The notes under the pieces are model-generated. The model was not told the origin of the DNA. It made no database searches and saw only the letters and a list, made by a program, of their open reading frames with translations. The translations under genes and the position numbers were made by a program. This document shows, piece after piece, positions 22,399 to 33,906 of a stretch of DNA of 64,000 nt (within the stretch, counting starts at the first letter, position 1; the number at the start of each line of letters is the position of its first letter). The stretch comes from Cladocopium goreaui (lineage: Eukaryota > Sar > Dinophyceae > Suessiales > Symbiodiniaceae): the NCBI GenBank assembly GCA_947184155.2, contig CAMXCT020006201.1, positions 142,626 through 206,625 of the forward strand, in the 5' to 3' direction.

Positions 22399-23293
22399 GT
22401 AGGACCATATTTTCTCGGCAACAAAAAACATATGGATCATCTTTCCAACATAGTAGGGCTATGTTTCGCTTTGCGACAATCTGATGAACGACATGTGTTT
22501 GCAATATTTCTGTTGTTGGTTGTATTCCACCTTGATTTCACACATTATTCCAACTATTAGCCCATCCAGTTATGACTGAACATTCGAATTATTATCCCAA
22601 CTATTCCAATTATTATCCCCAGTTCGGTGGAATAATTGTCGGAATAGGACCGACAAGTTCCACGGAAGGATATCCCATTGTAACCACAAGATATGTCATA
22701 CCCATTAAGCTATGTGAGTTGGTTAAATCATGTTAAATCCCTATAGTATATCCTATTACTATCCCCGTTTGCATTTCCTCTACGTTTTGAGGGGGCTTGG
22801 GTCCCGTATAAAGCTGAAAAAACTAACTAGCTATTTTATACAGAAAAATGGGGCTGGTTCCCCAGCACTGGTAGACAAATAATGGTATGTAAAAATCATG
22901 TTGGATGCACTAGCTTTTTGTAGAGAGGTCATTTTGGAGCAGTTTTTCGGTCATGTAAAAATGCAACCAGCTTTTTTGTAGAGGACTTCATTTTGAGGCT
23001 TGAGCAGCCATGTCCGAGTGCTTAGACCTGGGAACTCATTTTATAGAGGGATCATTTTATAGAGTGTTTGCATGTAGTTTTTTGATCGAGGATGAGAAAG
23101 CACCTACAGAAAGGGGAGGACTTGGGCTACGCTACAAACCACCAGGTAGGGTCGTTTTGTAGAAAAACAAAGCACTTGTGCCAAGGTTTTTGTAGTCTTC
23201 TTCAAATGGTTTAACCGACTTTTTGCAAAAGGAACCTGCGACGCCGCGGCTCTTTTTGCAAACCTTGTAAAATGGCATTCACTGAAAGTACAG
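22399..23293. other. Spacer with TTTTGTAGAGG repeats
   Basis: Several dispersed TTTTTGTAGAGG-like blocks (22.9-23.2 kb) and a TATTCCAATTATTATCCC repeat near 22.58 kb. No clear gene. Confidence 0.4.
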
Positions 23294-23323
23294 GATGTGC
23301 AAGATGAAATCCTTGGGTTTGAG
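23294..23323 (+). CDS. Candidate exon, weak
   Basis: Acceptor AAAGTACAG, donor GTTTGT. Reads DVQDEILGFE. The frame is open 15 residues further (VCNVGQWFRKGFPQG). Isolated. Confidence 0.3.
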
Positions 23324-23360
23324 GTTTGTAATGTGGGGCAGTGGTTCAGGAAGGGCTTCC

Positions 23361-23860
23361 CCCAGGGGTGAAGACTGGGAGAAAGCACCCATGGGCCTTT
23401 TTTTGTAGAGGATCAACTTGGTGCCAGCACTTTGTATGTAGTGGGTGAACACGCTGCCGGTGCGTCACTGCCAATATATAACCTGCAATTGGACCTGCTG
23501 CCACTACCTAACCTGTAATTGAACATGGTGCCAGTGCGTAACCTGTAATTATTGTGAACCCGCTGCCCATACGCAACCTGCAATTGAACCTGCTGCCACT
23601 ACCTAACCTGTACTTGAACACGCTGCCAGTGCGTAACCTGTACTTATTGTGAACCCGCTGCCAATATGTAACCTGCAATTCAACTCTCTGCCCCCAAAAG
23701 TGAAGACTGGGAGAAAGCACCCATGGGCCTTTTTTGTAGAGGATCAGCCTGGTGCCAACACTTTGTAGTGGGTGAACATGCTGCCACTGCGTAACCTGTA
23801 CTTATTTTGAACCCGCTGCCAATACAGAATGGTATCTTAACAACTGCATGAGGTCCAAAC
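23361..23860. repeat. Local duplications and CTGCCAxTxCGTAACCTG repeats
   Basis: A block GTGAAGACTGGGAGAAAGCA followed by CCCATGGGCC and TTTTTTGTAGAGGATCA occurs at 23,370 and 23,700. Between and after them, a 30-50 bp unit (CTGCCACTACCTAACCTG, TAATTGAACC) is repeated about nine times. Confidence 0.8.
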
Positions 23861-24627
23861 TTGATCCAATCAAATTCAAGCAATAACAGCTACAACATGT
23901 TTCCTGAGAAAGATGTTGGTCGGAACTTTGGATGGAATAGGCCAAACTAGAAAATGCTCATGGGAAAAATCATGTTAGCATGTCCGATTTTCAGCTCTTA
24001 AACTTTAGATGCATAGTTTTTTTTGTAGTGCATACTTGAAAGGAAAGTGCAGGTTGAATCAAAACGCAGATAGCATAGAGGTTACTGTAGTATAGAAACT
24101 TCGTTGTCCATAGCCGGACGGCACCTCTACAAGTAGCAGACACGAGGATAAAAAAGGACTTATACAGTAAAGCCTTCTTTCTCTACAAAATGCCCAAGGT
24201 TCGAAGGGACCTAATCTCCTGAGAGCACAGAATCCTCTACAAAAAGGATAAGGAAAAATCCAGCTGGATGATTGATGGTTCTTTTAGGTTAGCCATGTGG
24301 GTTGGGCAACCTTCTTGTAGAGCTGATTTAGCTCGGTTCTTGGCATCGTGCCTAGAGTTGGCACTAGCTTCCTGTAGTCCTCGGGTTTTTGCAGGTGTTT
24401 GGTGTTTGTAGACACTGGGGTTGGTCCCTAGTGATTTGTGACGTGGAAGTGAGGGTCCAACTTCTCCCCCTGTTTCAAATGAGTATCCATTAATCTATTT
24501 GAATCTCTACATGCTTCATCATATCCCATTCATCTCCACATGCTTCATCTCCTATTTTGTTTCCCCGAATTTCCTATGGTTTCTTCGATGAATCCCCAAA
24601 TCCCCATTAAAACTGCTGGCTGTCGAG

Positions 24628-24691
24628 GCTCGCTGGTACACCTGGCCGCTCTGCAGAAGAGGGCCGATATCTTGTCCACCGACCTCTGCAG
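24628..24691 (+). CDS. Candidate exon, unknown protein
   Basis: Acceptor GCTGTCGAG, donor AG|GTCGGG. Reads SLVHLAALQKRADILSTDLC. GC-rich island in AT-rich sequence. Confidence 0.45.
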
Positions 24692-24837
24692 GTCGGGGAG
24701 CTGTGATTTTTTCTGGGATTTTCGAGATTGTGGTGATTTAATGTTGATGAATAGGGATTTAATTGGTGATTCATAGGGATTGAATGGTGATTTATAGGGA
24801 TTTAATGGGATAGTAAGGTTGCTGCATATTCTTCCAG

Positions 24838-24872
24838 CACTGCGCTGGATTCTTGCTCCGCATGCTGAGCAC
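24838..24872 (+). CDS. Candidate exon, weak
   Basis: Acceptor ATTCTTCCAG, donor GTGGGA. Reads LRWILAPHAEH; another frame (HCAGFLLRMLSTWELFG) is equally open. Does not fit the phase of 24691. Confidence 0.3.
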
Positions 24873-26090
24873 GTGGGAGCTTTTTGGACCAACATGGGAT
24901 AGTAATAGGGATTTAACTTAACTAATACCAGGGGAGTTTAATGGGGATTTCATAAAGGTTAATGGGATATGATAGGGAGTCAGCCAACAACAAAGGTTTA
25001 ATGGATGTAAAATGGAATATATTGGGGACACAATGGGATATCATATAACATGATATGAATATATGATAATATAATATAATTATATATGTGGGTTTGTTTC
25101 AACAAAATGGAACCCCAAAATCCCACACTTACAGTATCACAATTTTCCACCCTAAGAAAAAACTATTAATTTTGGGGATATACCTCATTTCAAGACAGAA
25201 CCATATCCTGCTGTACTGAACATCACACAATTGGATCAATTGGTGAATGAATTGTTTTTTGAATTGACATGATATATTGAAGGATTACCATGCCATTCGC
25301 GACATGCGGACGCTTACCTGCAATCAAAGCATGATGTTTCTAATATTACTAATATTGTAGGAATCCAAGATGAACCCTGTTAGGGAAATCAGTCTCCGAC
25401 GATTTCGGTGAGAACATATCTCAAGACAAGACTTATTTATAATTACCCCCAAAGAAATACAAAATCATTTATCTCTATTCAAGTAGGATTTTACTTGTTT
25501 GTTTCTTTTTGTGAATGGTTGCTATAGGTTTATTTCAGGTTTGTGAATCATTGGGATGATTGCTACAGAAAGTGACTAACGTTTGTACCGAGCACCAACC
25601 AAACTTTGATGATCTTATTTCCGCACAACTGGTATCCCTCAACCATTGCGTGATGGTCAAAAACTTGTTTATTTTTCCATAAAAGGGGATGGTCATTCAG
25701 CCGCTCATGGGGATTGTATAATGGCCTGTATATAAGGATTCACAATAATCCCTTCCCGCTAGCTAGTAACAGCTAGTATTGAATACCCCGATTATAGGCC
25801 CCAGGTCATGACTAGATCCAATGCTCAACCAGGGTTTTTCAGCCGGTGTTTAGTATTAGGGACGGGATATTCAGGATTTGAAATAATGGTGCGATGGCCA
25901 CTACCATGTAGCTCACTATATATCAATTAATCTAGATTTTCTTCCCATTCATGTTCAAACTAAGTTCAACCACCAGGTTTCCCTATTTTTGATGGTAAAA
26001 TCTCTATTTTTGATGGTCAAATCCCTATTTGTCATGGTAAAATCCTAGGTTTCCCGCGTGTTCGATGGTAAATTCCGTAGCATCACGTAG
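24873..26090. other. Spacer, no feature
   Basis: Repeated GGGATTTAATGG-type words around 24.7-25.0 kb, then unremarkable AT-rich sequence. No supported gene. Confidence 0.4.
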
Positions 26091-26139
26091 GCCGGCCACA
26101 GCGGTGAGTGCCTCATATATGGAGCAAGAGCTGAGGGAG
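26091..26139 (+). CDS. Candidate exon, weak
   Basis: Acceptor ATCACGTAG, donor GTGCCA. Reads PATAVSASYMEQELRE. An internal GTGAGT donor is also possible. The following purine-rich GGGGAAAATCATGG repeats (26.15-26.31 kb) are probably not coding. Confidence 0.3.
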
Positions 26140-27189
26140 GTGCCAAAATCCATGGGGGAAAATGTGAGGAGATGGGTTTTAACTGGGAAAAGTAGGGGAA
26201 CATCAGGGAAAATCATGGAAAATAGGGGAAATCATAGAAAAGCAGGGGAAAATCATGGAATTTTAACTGTTGGGAGGAAAAGTAGGGGAACATCATGGAA
26301 AATGAATGAACATCGATAGTTTTAGAAGGAACATGGATGATAAACCAAAAAGAAAAAATGGGGAGGAGTGAGGATTTTCGGTGGTTTTTAATGCAACAAG
26401 GTTAAAAAAAAAAAAAAACAAGCCGGAACGACGTCCAAAGACCTGAGTTGGTGTGGGGTACAAAACACCCTTCTCAAGAGGTGTTTTGGAAGCCTTGGAG
26501 AGTAACCCTTCTTCAGGGCTTAGTCCATTAATTGTTGCTAAAAAGCGCCGGCAAAAGTCCAAGCATTGGCGGAGATTCCAGCCACTACATCCTGACACTG
26601 TAACTATGATATACTATGATATTTTTTGGACAAATTGCTACAATTTGGATAAATTATAATGACCTGGCTGCGACGTCACTGGAATGATGAAAATGTAGGG
26701 GGAACTATCCCAAAATGGTCGTCTTAATTCAGGTGTGAGACTTGTTTTACAGGAGATGCAGGTAAATGAACAAAAAACAACTAGCTGGATGGGTTCAAAG
26801 ATGGGTTGAAAGCACTACTGTAACGCCTTAGATCATGGGGAGTGGCTGAGATACATGAAGTCCCAAATCTTATCTTAAGAAAAAATAAGAAATAGTTATA
26901 TAAATAGATGTACTAGTAGGTGTTATATATATATAATAAATTACACCATATATATCGATGCGCATGGAGAAATTCGGAGACTCGTAGTCTTTTAGTGCCA
27001 ACTTCAACAAAACCACCACAGCTGACTCAGGAGATATTGATTCAGTCCTGCTTCGTCGGACACAGATCATATTTCATTCAGATCCATGTATATATTTGGG
27101 TACGTCCAACAAAACTCAGCAGCAGAAGTGATAACACGGTTTATATATATATATAAATATTTGTCGATACTGTCGATATGTTTGTTCTG

Positions 27190-27380
27190 GGCAGTGCATA
27201 TATGAATTTAATATACAGTATATGTATATATATTAATGTATATTAATATATATTAATATATATTAATATATATTAATATATATACACATACATACATACA
27301 TACATAGCATAGCATAGCATAGCATAGCATTGCATTGCATTGCATTGCATTGCATTGCATTGCATTACATACATACATCC

Positions 27381-27416
<36 letters not shown>

Positions 27417-27600
27417 CATACATACATACATACATACATACATACATACACACATACACATACACACATACACACATACACACATACACACATACACACA
27501 TACACACATACACACATACACACATACACACATACACACATACACACATACACACACATACACAATCATACACATAATATCCACAAATCATTTGATATGC
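27190..27600. repeat. Compound microsatellite
   Basis: In order: ATATTAATAT repeats, (CATA)n, (GCATA)n, (GCATT)n, CATA, (GGCA)n, (CATA)n, then (CACATACA)n. The unit changes by single bases along the tract. All reading frames here are artefacts. Confidence 0.95.
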
Positions 27601-28114
27601 TTTGATATGATATTATATGATAAGATCTATATACACACATGATTCTATGTGTATATATATATGCAAACTATATCATATATACTATTGATACATATTGATA
27701 CGGTACACATTACATCTCATGCAGGAAGTAATGGGCAGCCCATGTTTTCGAATGGCCTGGAAGCATTGATGGCTTGAGACCAAGGGCTTTTGCTGGAGAA
27801 CATTTGAATGGTTCAACGTGTCAACACCAAGAATGGGCCAGGCATCCCGTTGACTCCAGTGTTTTTTTTCTTGGAACTGCCCAGATCAGAGTGATTGATA
27901 TGCTATATATATATGTCTTCCATTGATGTCATTGTCAGCTGAAACTGCTTTGACGGAACCAACTTTCTGATGACCACATGAATGGCTTGGTTTTATTGTT
28001 TAATGTTGTTTAGGTAAATGAATCGATGATGTCCGAAGAATTACACCAGAAACTGCTCGTCCATGGACCCCTTGCCGCAGCGCCATGGTCAGCATGGTAA
28101 GCTGATCTCTCCAG

Positions 28115-28194
28115 CAGCTCCCAGTTGCTGGTCGCTGCGGAAGCCATCGCATGTCAAAGTCGAACGGCTCGAACGGCATGGGGCGCGACGGAGG
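28115..28194 (+). CDS. Candidate exon, unknown protein
   Basis: Acceptor ATCTCTCCAG, donor GTGGAA. Reads APSCWSLRKPSHVKVERLER then HGARRR. A second open frame (GSHRMSKSNGSNGMGRDGG) cannot be excluded. A possible 16-nt exon with a strong GTAAGC donor lies just upstream (28,080-28,095). Confidence 0.4.
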
Positions 28195-28706
28195 GTGGAA
28201 ACTTGGCATTTTACATATTTTACCGGCAGGGTATTCTTAATAATCCCCAATGGGGGTATACATGGGTATACCAGATGGTATACCCAATCATAAACCTATA
28301 GTGGGGATGGTTGATGGGTTTACCTCATGGATGCAACTGGGACAACTGGCAATGGGATTGGATACCTCAAGACCTTATGGACCTGGGTTCCAGGTGGGTC
28401 TTATTTCAGGTTCCTAGCCAATCAAACAAATCTTTCACAAAGACTCACCGTTAGGTACCAGCCCAAGGTTTTCTGAAGGTTCCTATCTTCCGTTTTGGGT
28501 CTGGTTATGGTTGCCACAAGTACGAAGTTTATTGCAAGTGTCCTTGCTTGATTGTGCGATTCTCCCCTTCAAAGAACCTGTCCGCGACTGTATGCTTCTC
28601 CTTTTCAGATTTTTTAAAGCCTACAGTCGCCTACAGTACATCGTTCACTTAGTTCGTTGAGCGATCCCACTAGCCACAGCCGGGACATTAATCTCCACCA
28701 TCCGAG

Positions 28707-28777
28707 GAGTATGGCGGCTCCTTGGACCGTTGGAGCGATCAGGGGGATTTCAGCAAGGAAACGTCCGGCCAAAGCTT
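28707..28777 (+). CDS. Candidate exon, unknown protein
   Basis: Acceptor CATCCGAG, donor TT|GTTATT. Reads EYGGSLDRWSDQGDFSKETS then GQS. Two other frames are also open here, but this one has the best composition and its phase fits 28848. Confidence 0.45.
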
Positions 28778-28847
28778 GTTATTTCACCAAGAGAAATAGG
28801 AAAAATTGGGGAGTTCACCCAGAAAATGAGGAATTCCTGAACATCAG

Positions 28848-28885
28848 AGCGACAGCCAGAAAGGATCAGGATTTCAAGAACTGCA
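28848..28885 (+). CDS. Candidate exon, unknown protein
   Basis: Acceptor GAACATCAG, strong donor CA|GTAAGG. Reads ATARKDQDFKNC in the phase left at 28777. Confidence 0.45.
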
Positions 28886-29248
28886 GTAAGGATTCAAATT
28901 GTTGCCTCTGGATATTGACATATGTGTTTGTGACCCTAAAACTACTTAAGTGAAAATGAGCTAAGATTCTTTATTGGTTAATTGGTGCTTTGGGTCAAGG
29001 TTTGTCAACAAATCTCCCGGATTCACCATGTCTGATCGTGTCGTTTTCGGATGTTTCCTGAGGGTTTTCCATGGTTTTCCCGGTTTGGAAAGCCCCAAAA
29101 AGAATCAAACAGATAGAACTATGATAGAACCATATTTCGTGGGTAATATAGATGATGTTTCCCCATAATTTTCACGCTGCCATGTTTTCCCATTGGGGGG
29201 GTGAATATCCATTGCTTCAAGCTCTTGTTCGATGTCTTTGTGGCACAG

Positions 29249-29319
29249 GTCCCATCTGTTGCGCCCTGGCTGTGCGAAGCCTGCGGCTTCGCAGGCTTCG
29301 CCGTCGCCGTCGAAGTCGA
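29249..29319 (+). CDS. Candidate exon with a perfect hairpin
   Basis: Acceptor TGGCACAG, strong donor GA|GTGAGC. Reads VPSVAPWLCEACGFAGFAVA then VEV. Another frame is Arg-rich (ALAVRSLRLRRLRRR). It contains a 12-bp perfect inverted repeat at 29274-29301. Confidence 0.4.
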
Positions 29320-30467
29320 GTGAGCTGTGCCTTTGTCGAAGTCAATGGGGTCTCCCCATCCGATTGTCTGTCATAGACCCCAATATTGAGATAGATCCCA
29401 ATTGAAGCCCTATGGTTCCTTGGAGTTTAGTATGGTTTAACCATCTAATATCATCTAATAAGATTAGGCTACTCTTTTTTTGGACCCATACCCATATGAA
29501 TTAGGGGAAATTCTGATTCACCAAGTATTAATTGATTTAGAGGTACTCATACCTAGGAACTCAAAGTCTATTGGTGAGCTGAAATTTTGACACCTAATGG
29601 GACTGAGCAAAAGGATACGTAGACAATCGTAAACGCTACAATATGAATGCAATACATAGCACTTAAACGAAAACCATCATAAAGAGAAGTTGGGGCCAGT
29701 TGTGGGCGCGTTTTTTTTTTTGCTGAACCAGTTCAGAATGATTGGGACTTTGTTTGGGGGAAAAGCAACCTCCTGGATCATAGTTGCTCCAGTGATAAAC
29801 AGCTGTGCTTTGATGTTCATCGCGGCTAGAAACCTGTTGATAAAAATAGGTATTTGCCCAGGCTAACCCAGTTACAAACCGATGGAAGATACCCAGCATC
29901 ATCAACCACTTGACACGGTTTGATGGAAGAAACCATGGAACTTCACCCTCTGAACACTAGGGTTCCTGTGGGTTTGCCATCAAACGTTGCCTGCTTAGAT
30001 TGTGAGACACTACAAATCAAGGCAATAAACCCACGAGCGGACTTACTACTTGGGTGTGGGAATCGATATGTGGTGAATCTATATAAGTGTTTTCTTGTTC
30101 ACCCACTATGGCTGAGATTAATCCCAGCTACACTCGTGAGTGAGTAGCAACTTATGAAGGGAAATCAATGGAAATTAGTAGTACTTCTTCTTGACCGGGA
30201 GAGTCCAAGTTTGCCGAACCCTGGTTGTCTTACACTCACCTGATCTTAGTTGCTATACCCCCAGTTACAAGTTCCTTCATAAACCCATTGGATATGAGTC
30301 TCAAGAATTGTTAAGTTAGATGAATCTTGGCTAACAACCCACGTGTCCAATATTATACATATATATATACATATATAGACATATATATATATATAATATG
30401 TATATATTTTAATGTAAACATACAAGACATAAAGAAATCAGATCAGTAAAAGCTGTTGTTCAACCAG
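29320..30467. other. Spacer upstream of the phosphoesterase exons
   Basis: No certain exon. An open frame at 29.92-30.15 kb (LPSNVACLDCETLQIKAINP) is possible but has no clear splice context. TA microsatellite at about 30,355-30,410. Confidence 0.35.
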
Positions 30468-30536
30468 GTGACGCGCTCCGAGTGGTGGCCGTCAGTGACA
30501 CGCATGGCTTTCATCGACGGCTTCAGGTGCCGACAG
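30468..30536 (+). CDS. Phosphoesterase exon with SDTHG motif
   Basis: Acceptor TTCAACCAG, donor G|GTGAAG. Reads GDAL then RVVAVSDTHGFHRRLQVPT. SDTHG (D-x-H) is the first metal-binding motif, and LQVP follows at the usual distance. It leaves one base that joins CG at 31318. Confidence 0.8.
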
Positions 30537-31317
30537 GTGAAGCTTGTCCTGTGCACGGGGAATCCGAGAAGAATCGGAAGATGAAGGAACCAATCATGGG
30601 AATATTGATTTTGTCATCAATGTTATATCAATGTTGGCTATATTAATGTATATTACATATACATATTATCTATATATATATATAGAGATATGATTTATAT
30701 AGATAGAGTATGTAATTTTAGTGTAAACTTAATAATATTACTGTATGTGTTAATCAGTTTTAACTATTGTTAATAATGTTGGACGATAATGGGTGTATGA
30801 TAAAATTGAATAATGAACATTAATGAATGCACATTATATAACCAACAAACACCAACAATATGGACAAATGTTGGATGCATAATAAAGACCTCATGTCGCG
30901 ACGTTACTGGAATAATGGTGAGTGGATTGGTTAGGATTGGGGGACACTATCCCAAAGTAGCCGATTTATTCAGATTAGTGAATACGCATGATCGAGATGG
31001 ATGGAACGTAAATGGACGCAATGATACAAGTACAAGATTCTGGTACAGCGAAGTGCCACTTGATAAAAGCTGAAAACGTTAATGACTACTATAAGGACAT
31101 CATCTCGAACATCTTGAAGAAACGATTCTATCTGTTTCGCAACACATACATTCTTGACTAACATCGGATTGCAAGATATCTCCAACATTCTCTCACCAAT
31201 CACTCTTGCCCTCTGATAATCAAACATTGCTCGATGTTTTTGGCCCATCTAAATCACAGTTTTTCCTTCGGGGATTTCCCAGCCATGTTAGATGACCATT
31301 GATGATCAATGGCTAAG

Positions 31318-31368
31318 CGGCAACGGTGACCGAGGACATTTTCATCCACTGTGGCGATGCCCAGCAAG
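31318..31368 (+). CDS. Phosphoesterase exon with HCGD motif
   Basis: Acceptor TGGCTAAG, donor G|GTCGAA. Reads ATVTEDIFIHCGDAQQ. DIFIHCGD corresponds to the family's D-h-h-h-H-x-GD motif (second metal ligand). Phase fits both sides. Confidence 0.8.
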
Positions 31369-31369
31369 G

Positions 31370-32475
31370 TCGAAGTCCTTCCAGGGACCTGCCAGGTGCT
31401 CCAGCCGTTGGGTAAAGGCTACAGGCGGTACAGGTTTAGGCGCTCAAGACCCATATTATTCCATTGTTTTCCATCTTATTTCATATGAATATATAATAAT
31501 ATATATATATGTAGTATATAATTATTCATTATTCCACATGATTCCATATTATGGTGAACTGAATGCCTAATTTAAGGATCCCTGGGTCAGACTTGTTTTC
31601 TTGTAAAACATCTACCGCTTGCTGGATGATGGTGTACTTTAGAATATCTAAGGATAAACCACGATAAATCCGCGCAGCTATAAAACTCCGGGATTGACAG
31701 GTGTAAATTACTGAAGTATCAAATGGAATGGGAACTCCTCGGTGGATTTCTTCGAAATGTGTTGGATGATTTTGGTAAATGTTCTCGATCATTTAGGAAT
31801 CAGGGAGCACAGACGTGCACAGACATAGTCAAGTGTTTGTTTCAGTTTTTATATAATATCGGGGGGAAGGCAACTCCTCGAACAATCAAAGCCTCAGTTC
31901 TTTGAGTATGTAGTTCTTGAGTATCTGAAACTGGACCATTTCCACTAACCCCATCATCTAAGAATTGAAATTTGTTGATATATTCCATTCACAACTCCAG
32001 GATTATATGACAGGTCAACCCGATAATCAACGATTCCCAGAATCACCATTTTGATGGGTGGTAAGTTTGTCCAGTCACAGTCATGGTAGGACATCCCTCA
32101 AGTTCCATCAGGTCTGACCACTTTTCGATACTTTTCACATCTTTTCACCAGAAAAATCACCATAAATGGATGCTATAATCCATTCCTAAATGATCCATTC
32201 CATGGGTTTATGGCAGGCTTTCCCACGACGTCATATCTTCATCACCTCAAGGAATCGTCGATTTGCTCTGCTTTTTTGGGGGGGCCGGGGGGTTGATATA
32301 GTCCCATCATGTCCCATGGAAGTTTGTGGGGTTTTATTGGGTTCAATGGGGATATCATAGGGATAGAACATGATAGAAGCATTTTATGGGTGTAAAAGGG
32401 GACCATCATTGAATCATGTTGAATCATTTTTCTTTCTGGGGATGTGCAGCTTAAACCATCAAACTCCTGCGGCAG
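31370..32475. other. Intron of the phosphoesterase gene
   Basis: No element ends were recognised inside. A TA microsatellite lies at about 31,490-31,525. Confidence 0.5.
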
Positions 32476-32522
32476 ACTTTCTGAGCTGGTTTCGATCCTT
32501 GCCCTTCCGACACAAGTTCTTT
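32476..32522 (+). CDS. Phosphoesterase exon before GNHD, GC donor
   Basis: Acceptor TGCGGCAG. Reads DFLSWFRSLPFRHKFF, matching the family's helix followed by the strand that leads into GNHD. The donor is GCAACT; only this placement gives HKFF-VRGNHD. GC-AG introns are known in dinoflagellates. Confidence 0.75.
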
Positions 32523-32850
32523 GCAACTTGGCTATCGCAACGGCGAGCGTTGATGAAGCCTTCGGGGAGAGGTCATTCAATCTGAATTCATGAGTTGAAT
32601 CATGGAAACAACGGGAATGATGATGTAACAATATTCATCAACATGATTACATTGACTTATTGATAGTTTGTTTTTTGTCAATTAAATGATGCCTAGTTTG
32701 ACCAGTCGTCGCGACTGTTGCGACTGGGAGGCATCCTCTTCAATCTTCTCAGGTGATCTTTAGTGTACCACTGTAGATACCCATGTAACATGTGTTAAGA
32801 TTGGTGTAAAGGAAAACATGTTCATTGTAGATACATACAGTATCATACAG

Positions 32851-32881
<31 letters not shown>

Positions 32882-32979
32882 TATATGCACTACGCACATG
32901 GTTCGCCTGCTACAGCAGAGGTACGTACTTGAAATGAGCATATCTTAAGTTTCATGCGTTCAGTCCGTGTCAATGTCAG

Positions 32980-33019
32980 GTCAGGGGAAACCACGATACA
33001 ACCCGAGAGATCCTTGGCC
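32980..33019 (+). CDS. Phosphoesterase exon with GNHD motif
   Basis: Acceptor CAATGTCAG. Reads VRGNHDTTREILG. GNHD is the diagnostic catalytic motif. The 3' limit is uncertain: the frame meets TGA at 33031, and donors GTGCAA or GCTGAC are possible. The intron then contains the LTR retrotransposon. Confidence 0.8.
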
Positions 33020-33602
33020 GTGCAAGGGGCTGACCGAGGTGAAACTACAATATCTGGGTATCTAAAGTTTAGAGCAGAGTATATGATTTATGATATTTAT
33101 GGAATTTGTGGCGCAAAAGAAATTGAATTTAAGCTGGGTGAAGCTTGAGAATTCGGTTATTGCATTTAGTGAAGTGACAAAGAGTTGAAGTTTGGGCAAT
33201 ATATAATTGAGATTTGAAACTATTGCTAAAATGCCGTGTGAAGGGTAAGTTGATTGCAACTATGTTTCGCCATAAAGGCCAGAGGGTTTTATCATGATCC
33301 ACCTAGTGATCGATCATCTTTGCTTCTTTGCAGGATATTTTTAAGATCACCCTGTTGCTCCTTCCCCCGTGTTTATTGGTTACATCCTATTCCTTATTGT
33401 GTATGTTTGTCCTTTCTTGGTGCCTAGCTCTGTTGATTTGAATCGATATACAACGTTACTGGTAGTCGATTGTCCTACCAGCCCTGGTGTTTTCCATATG
33501 TTTTTTTTCCAATTGTTGTTCCAAGATTTGATCGCCAGCTGACCTTCAGTTTTTATTTCACTTATGATTCCATTATTTTTATGTCATTAGGACTATAGTA
33601 TA
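33020..33602. other. Intron flank before the LTR element
   Basis: Ordinary AT-rich sequence. A piece open after CTTTGCAG at 33,334 is hydrophobic and not supported as an exon. Confidence 0.4.
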
Positions 33603-33759
33603 TGTTAGGTGTAATAGCCTATACATGAGCCCAATCATAATTAGTTGTACAGTATCATAACCTTGCTACATCATGCAGCCCCTTCGGGATCAAGGCGCCT
33701 GAAGCAAAACAGGTTAGGATGCCTCTGCGCGCGTTTGGTGGGCTGAGCGCCCTCTTGCA
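33603..33759 (+). repeat. 5' LTR
   Basis: TGTTAGGTGTAATAGCC to GCCCTCTTGCA. Preceded by GTATA, followed at once by the PBS. 154 of 157 positions match the 3' LTR. Confidence 0.92.
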
Positions 33760-33773
33760 TGGTAGCGGAGCCC
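33760..33773 (+). other. Primer-binding site
   Basis: TGGTAGCGGAGCCC begins directly after the LTR. It resembles the TGGTATCAGAGC-type PBS of Copia elements that are primed by initiator methionine tRNA. Confidence 0.7.
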
Positions 33774-33794
33774 TTGGTTTGATAACCGGGGCTC

Positions 33795-33905
33795 AAAGGC
33801 TGCGGGTGGCCCCGCGCCTTGTCTCTTGCGGGTGGCACCGCAGAGACCGCCTCCTGCGGTTGGACCCGCGGAGGCAGGTGGATTGCGGGTAGCCCTGCAC
33901 CACCG
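33795..33905 (+). repeat. Four GCGGGT-GGC-CCCGC hairpin units
   Basis: TGCGGGTGGCCCCGCGCC, TGCGGGTGGCACCGCAGAG, TGCGGTTGGACCCGCGGA and TGCGGGTAGCCCTGCACC follow each other. Each forms a short stem-loop. The same unit recurs at 50.81-50.94 kb in the pol region. Confidence 0.7.
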
Positions 33906-33906
33906 A

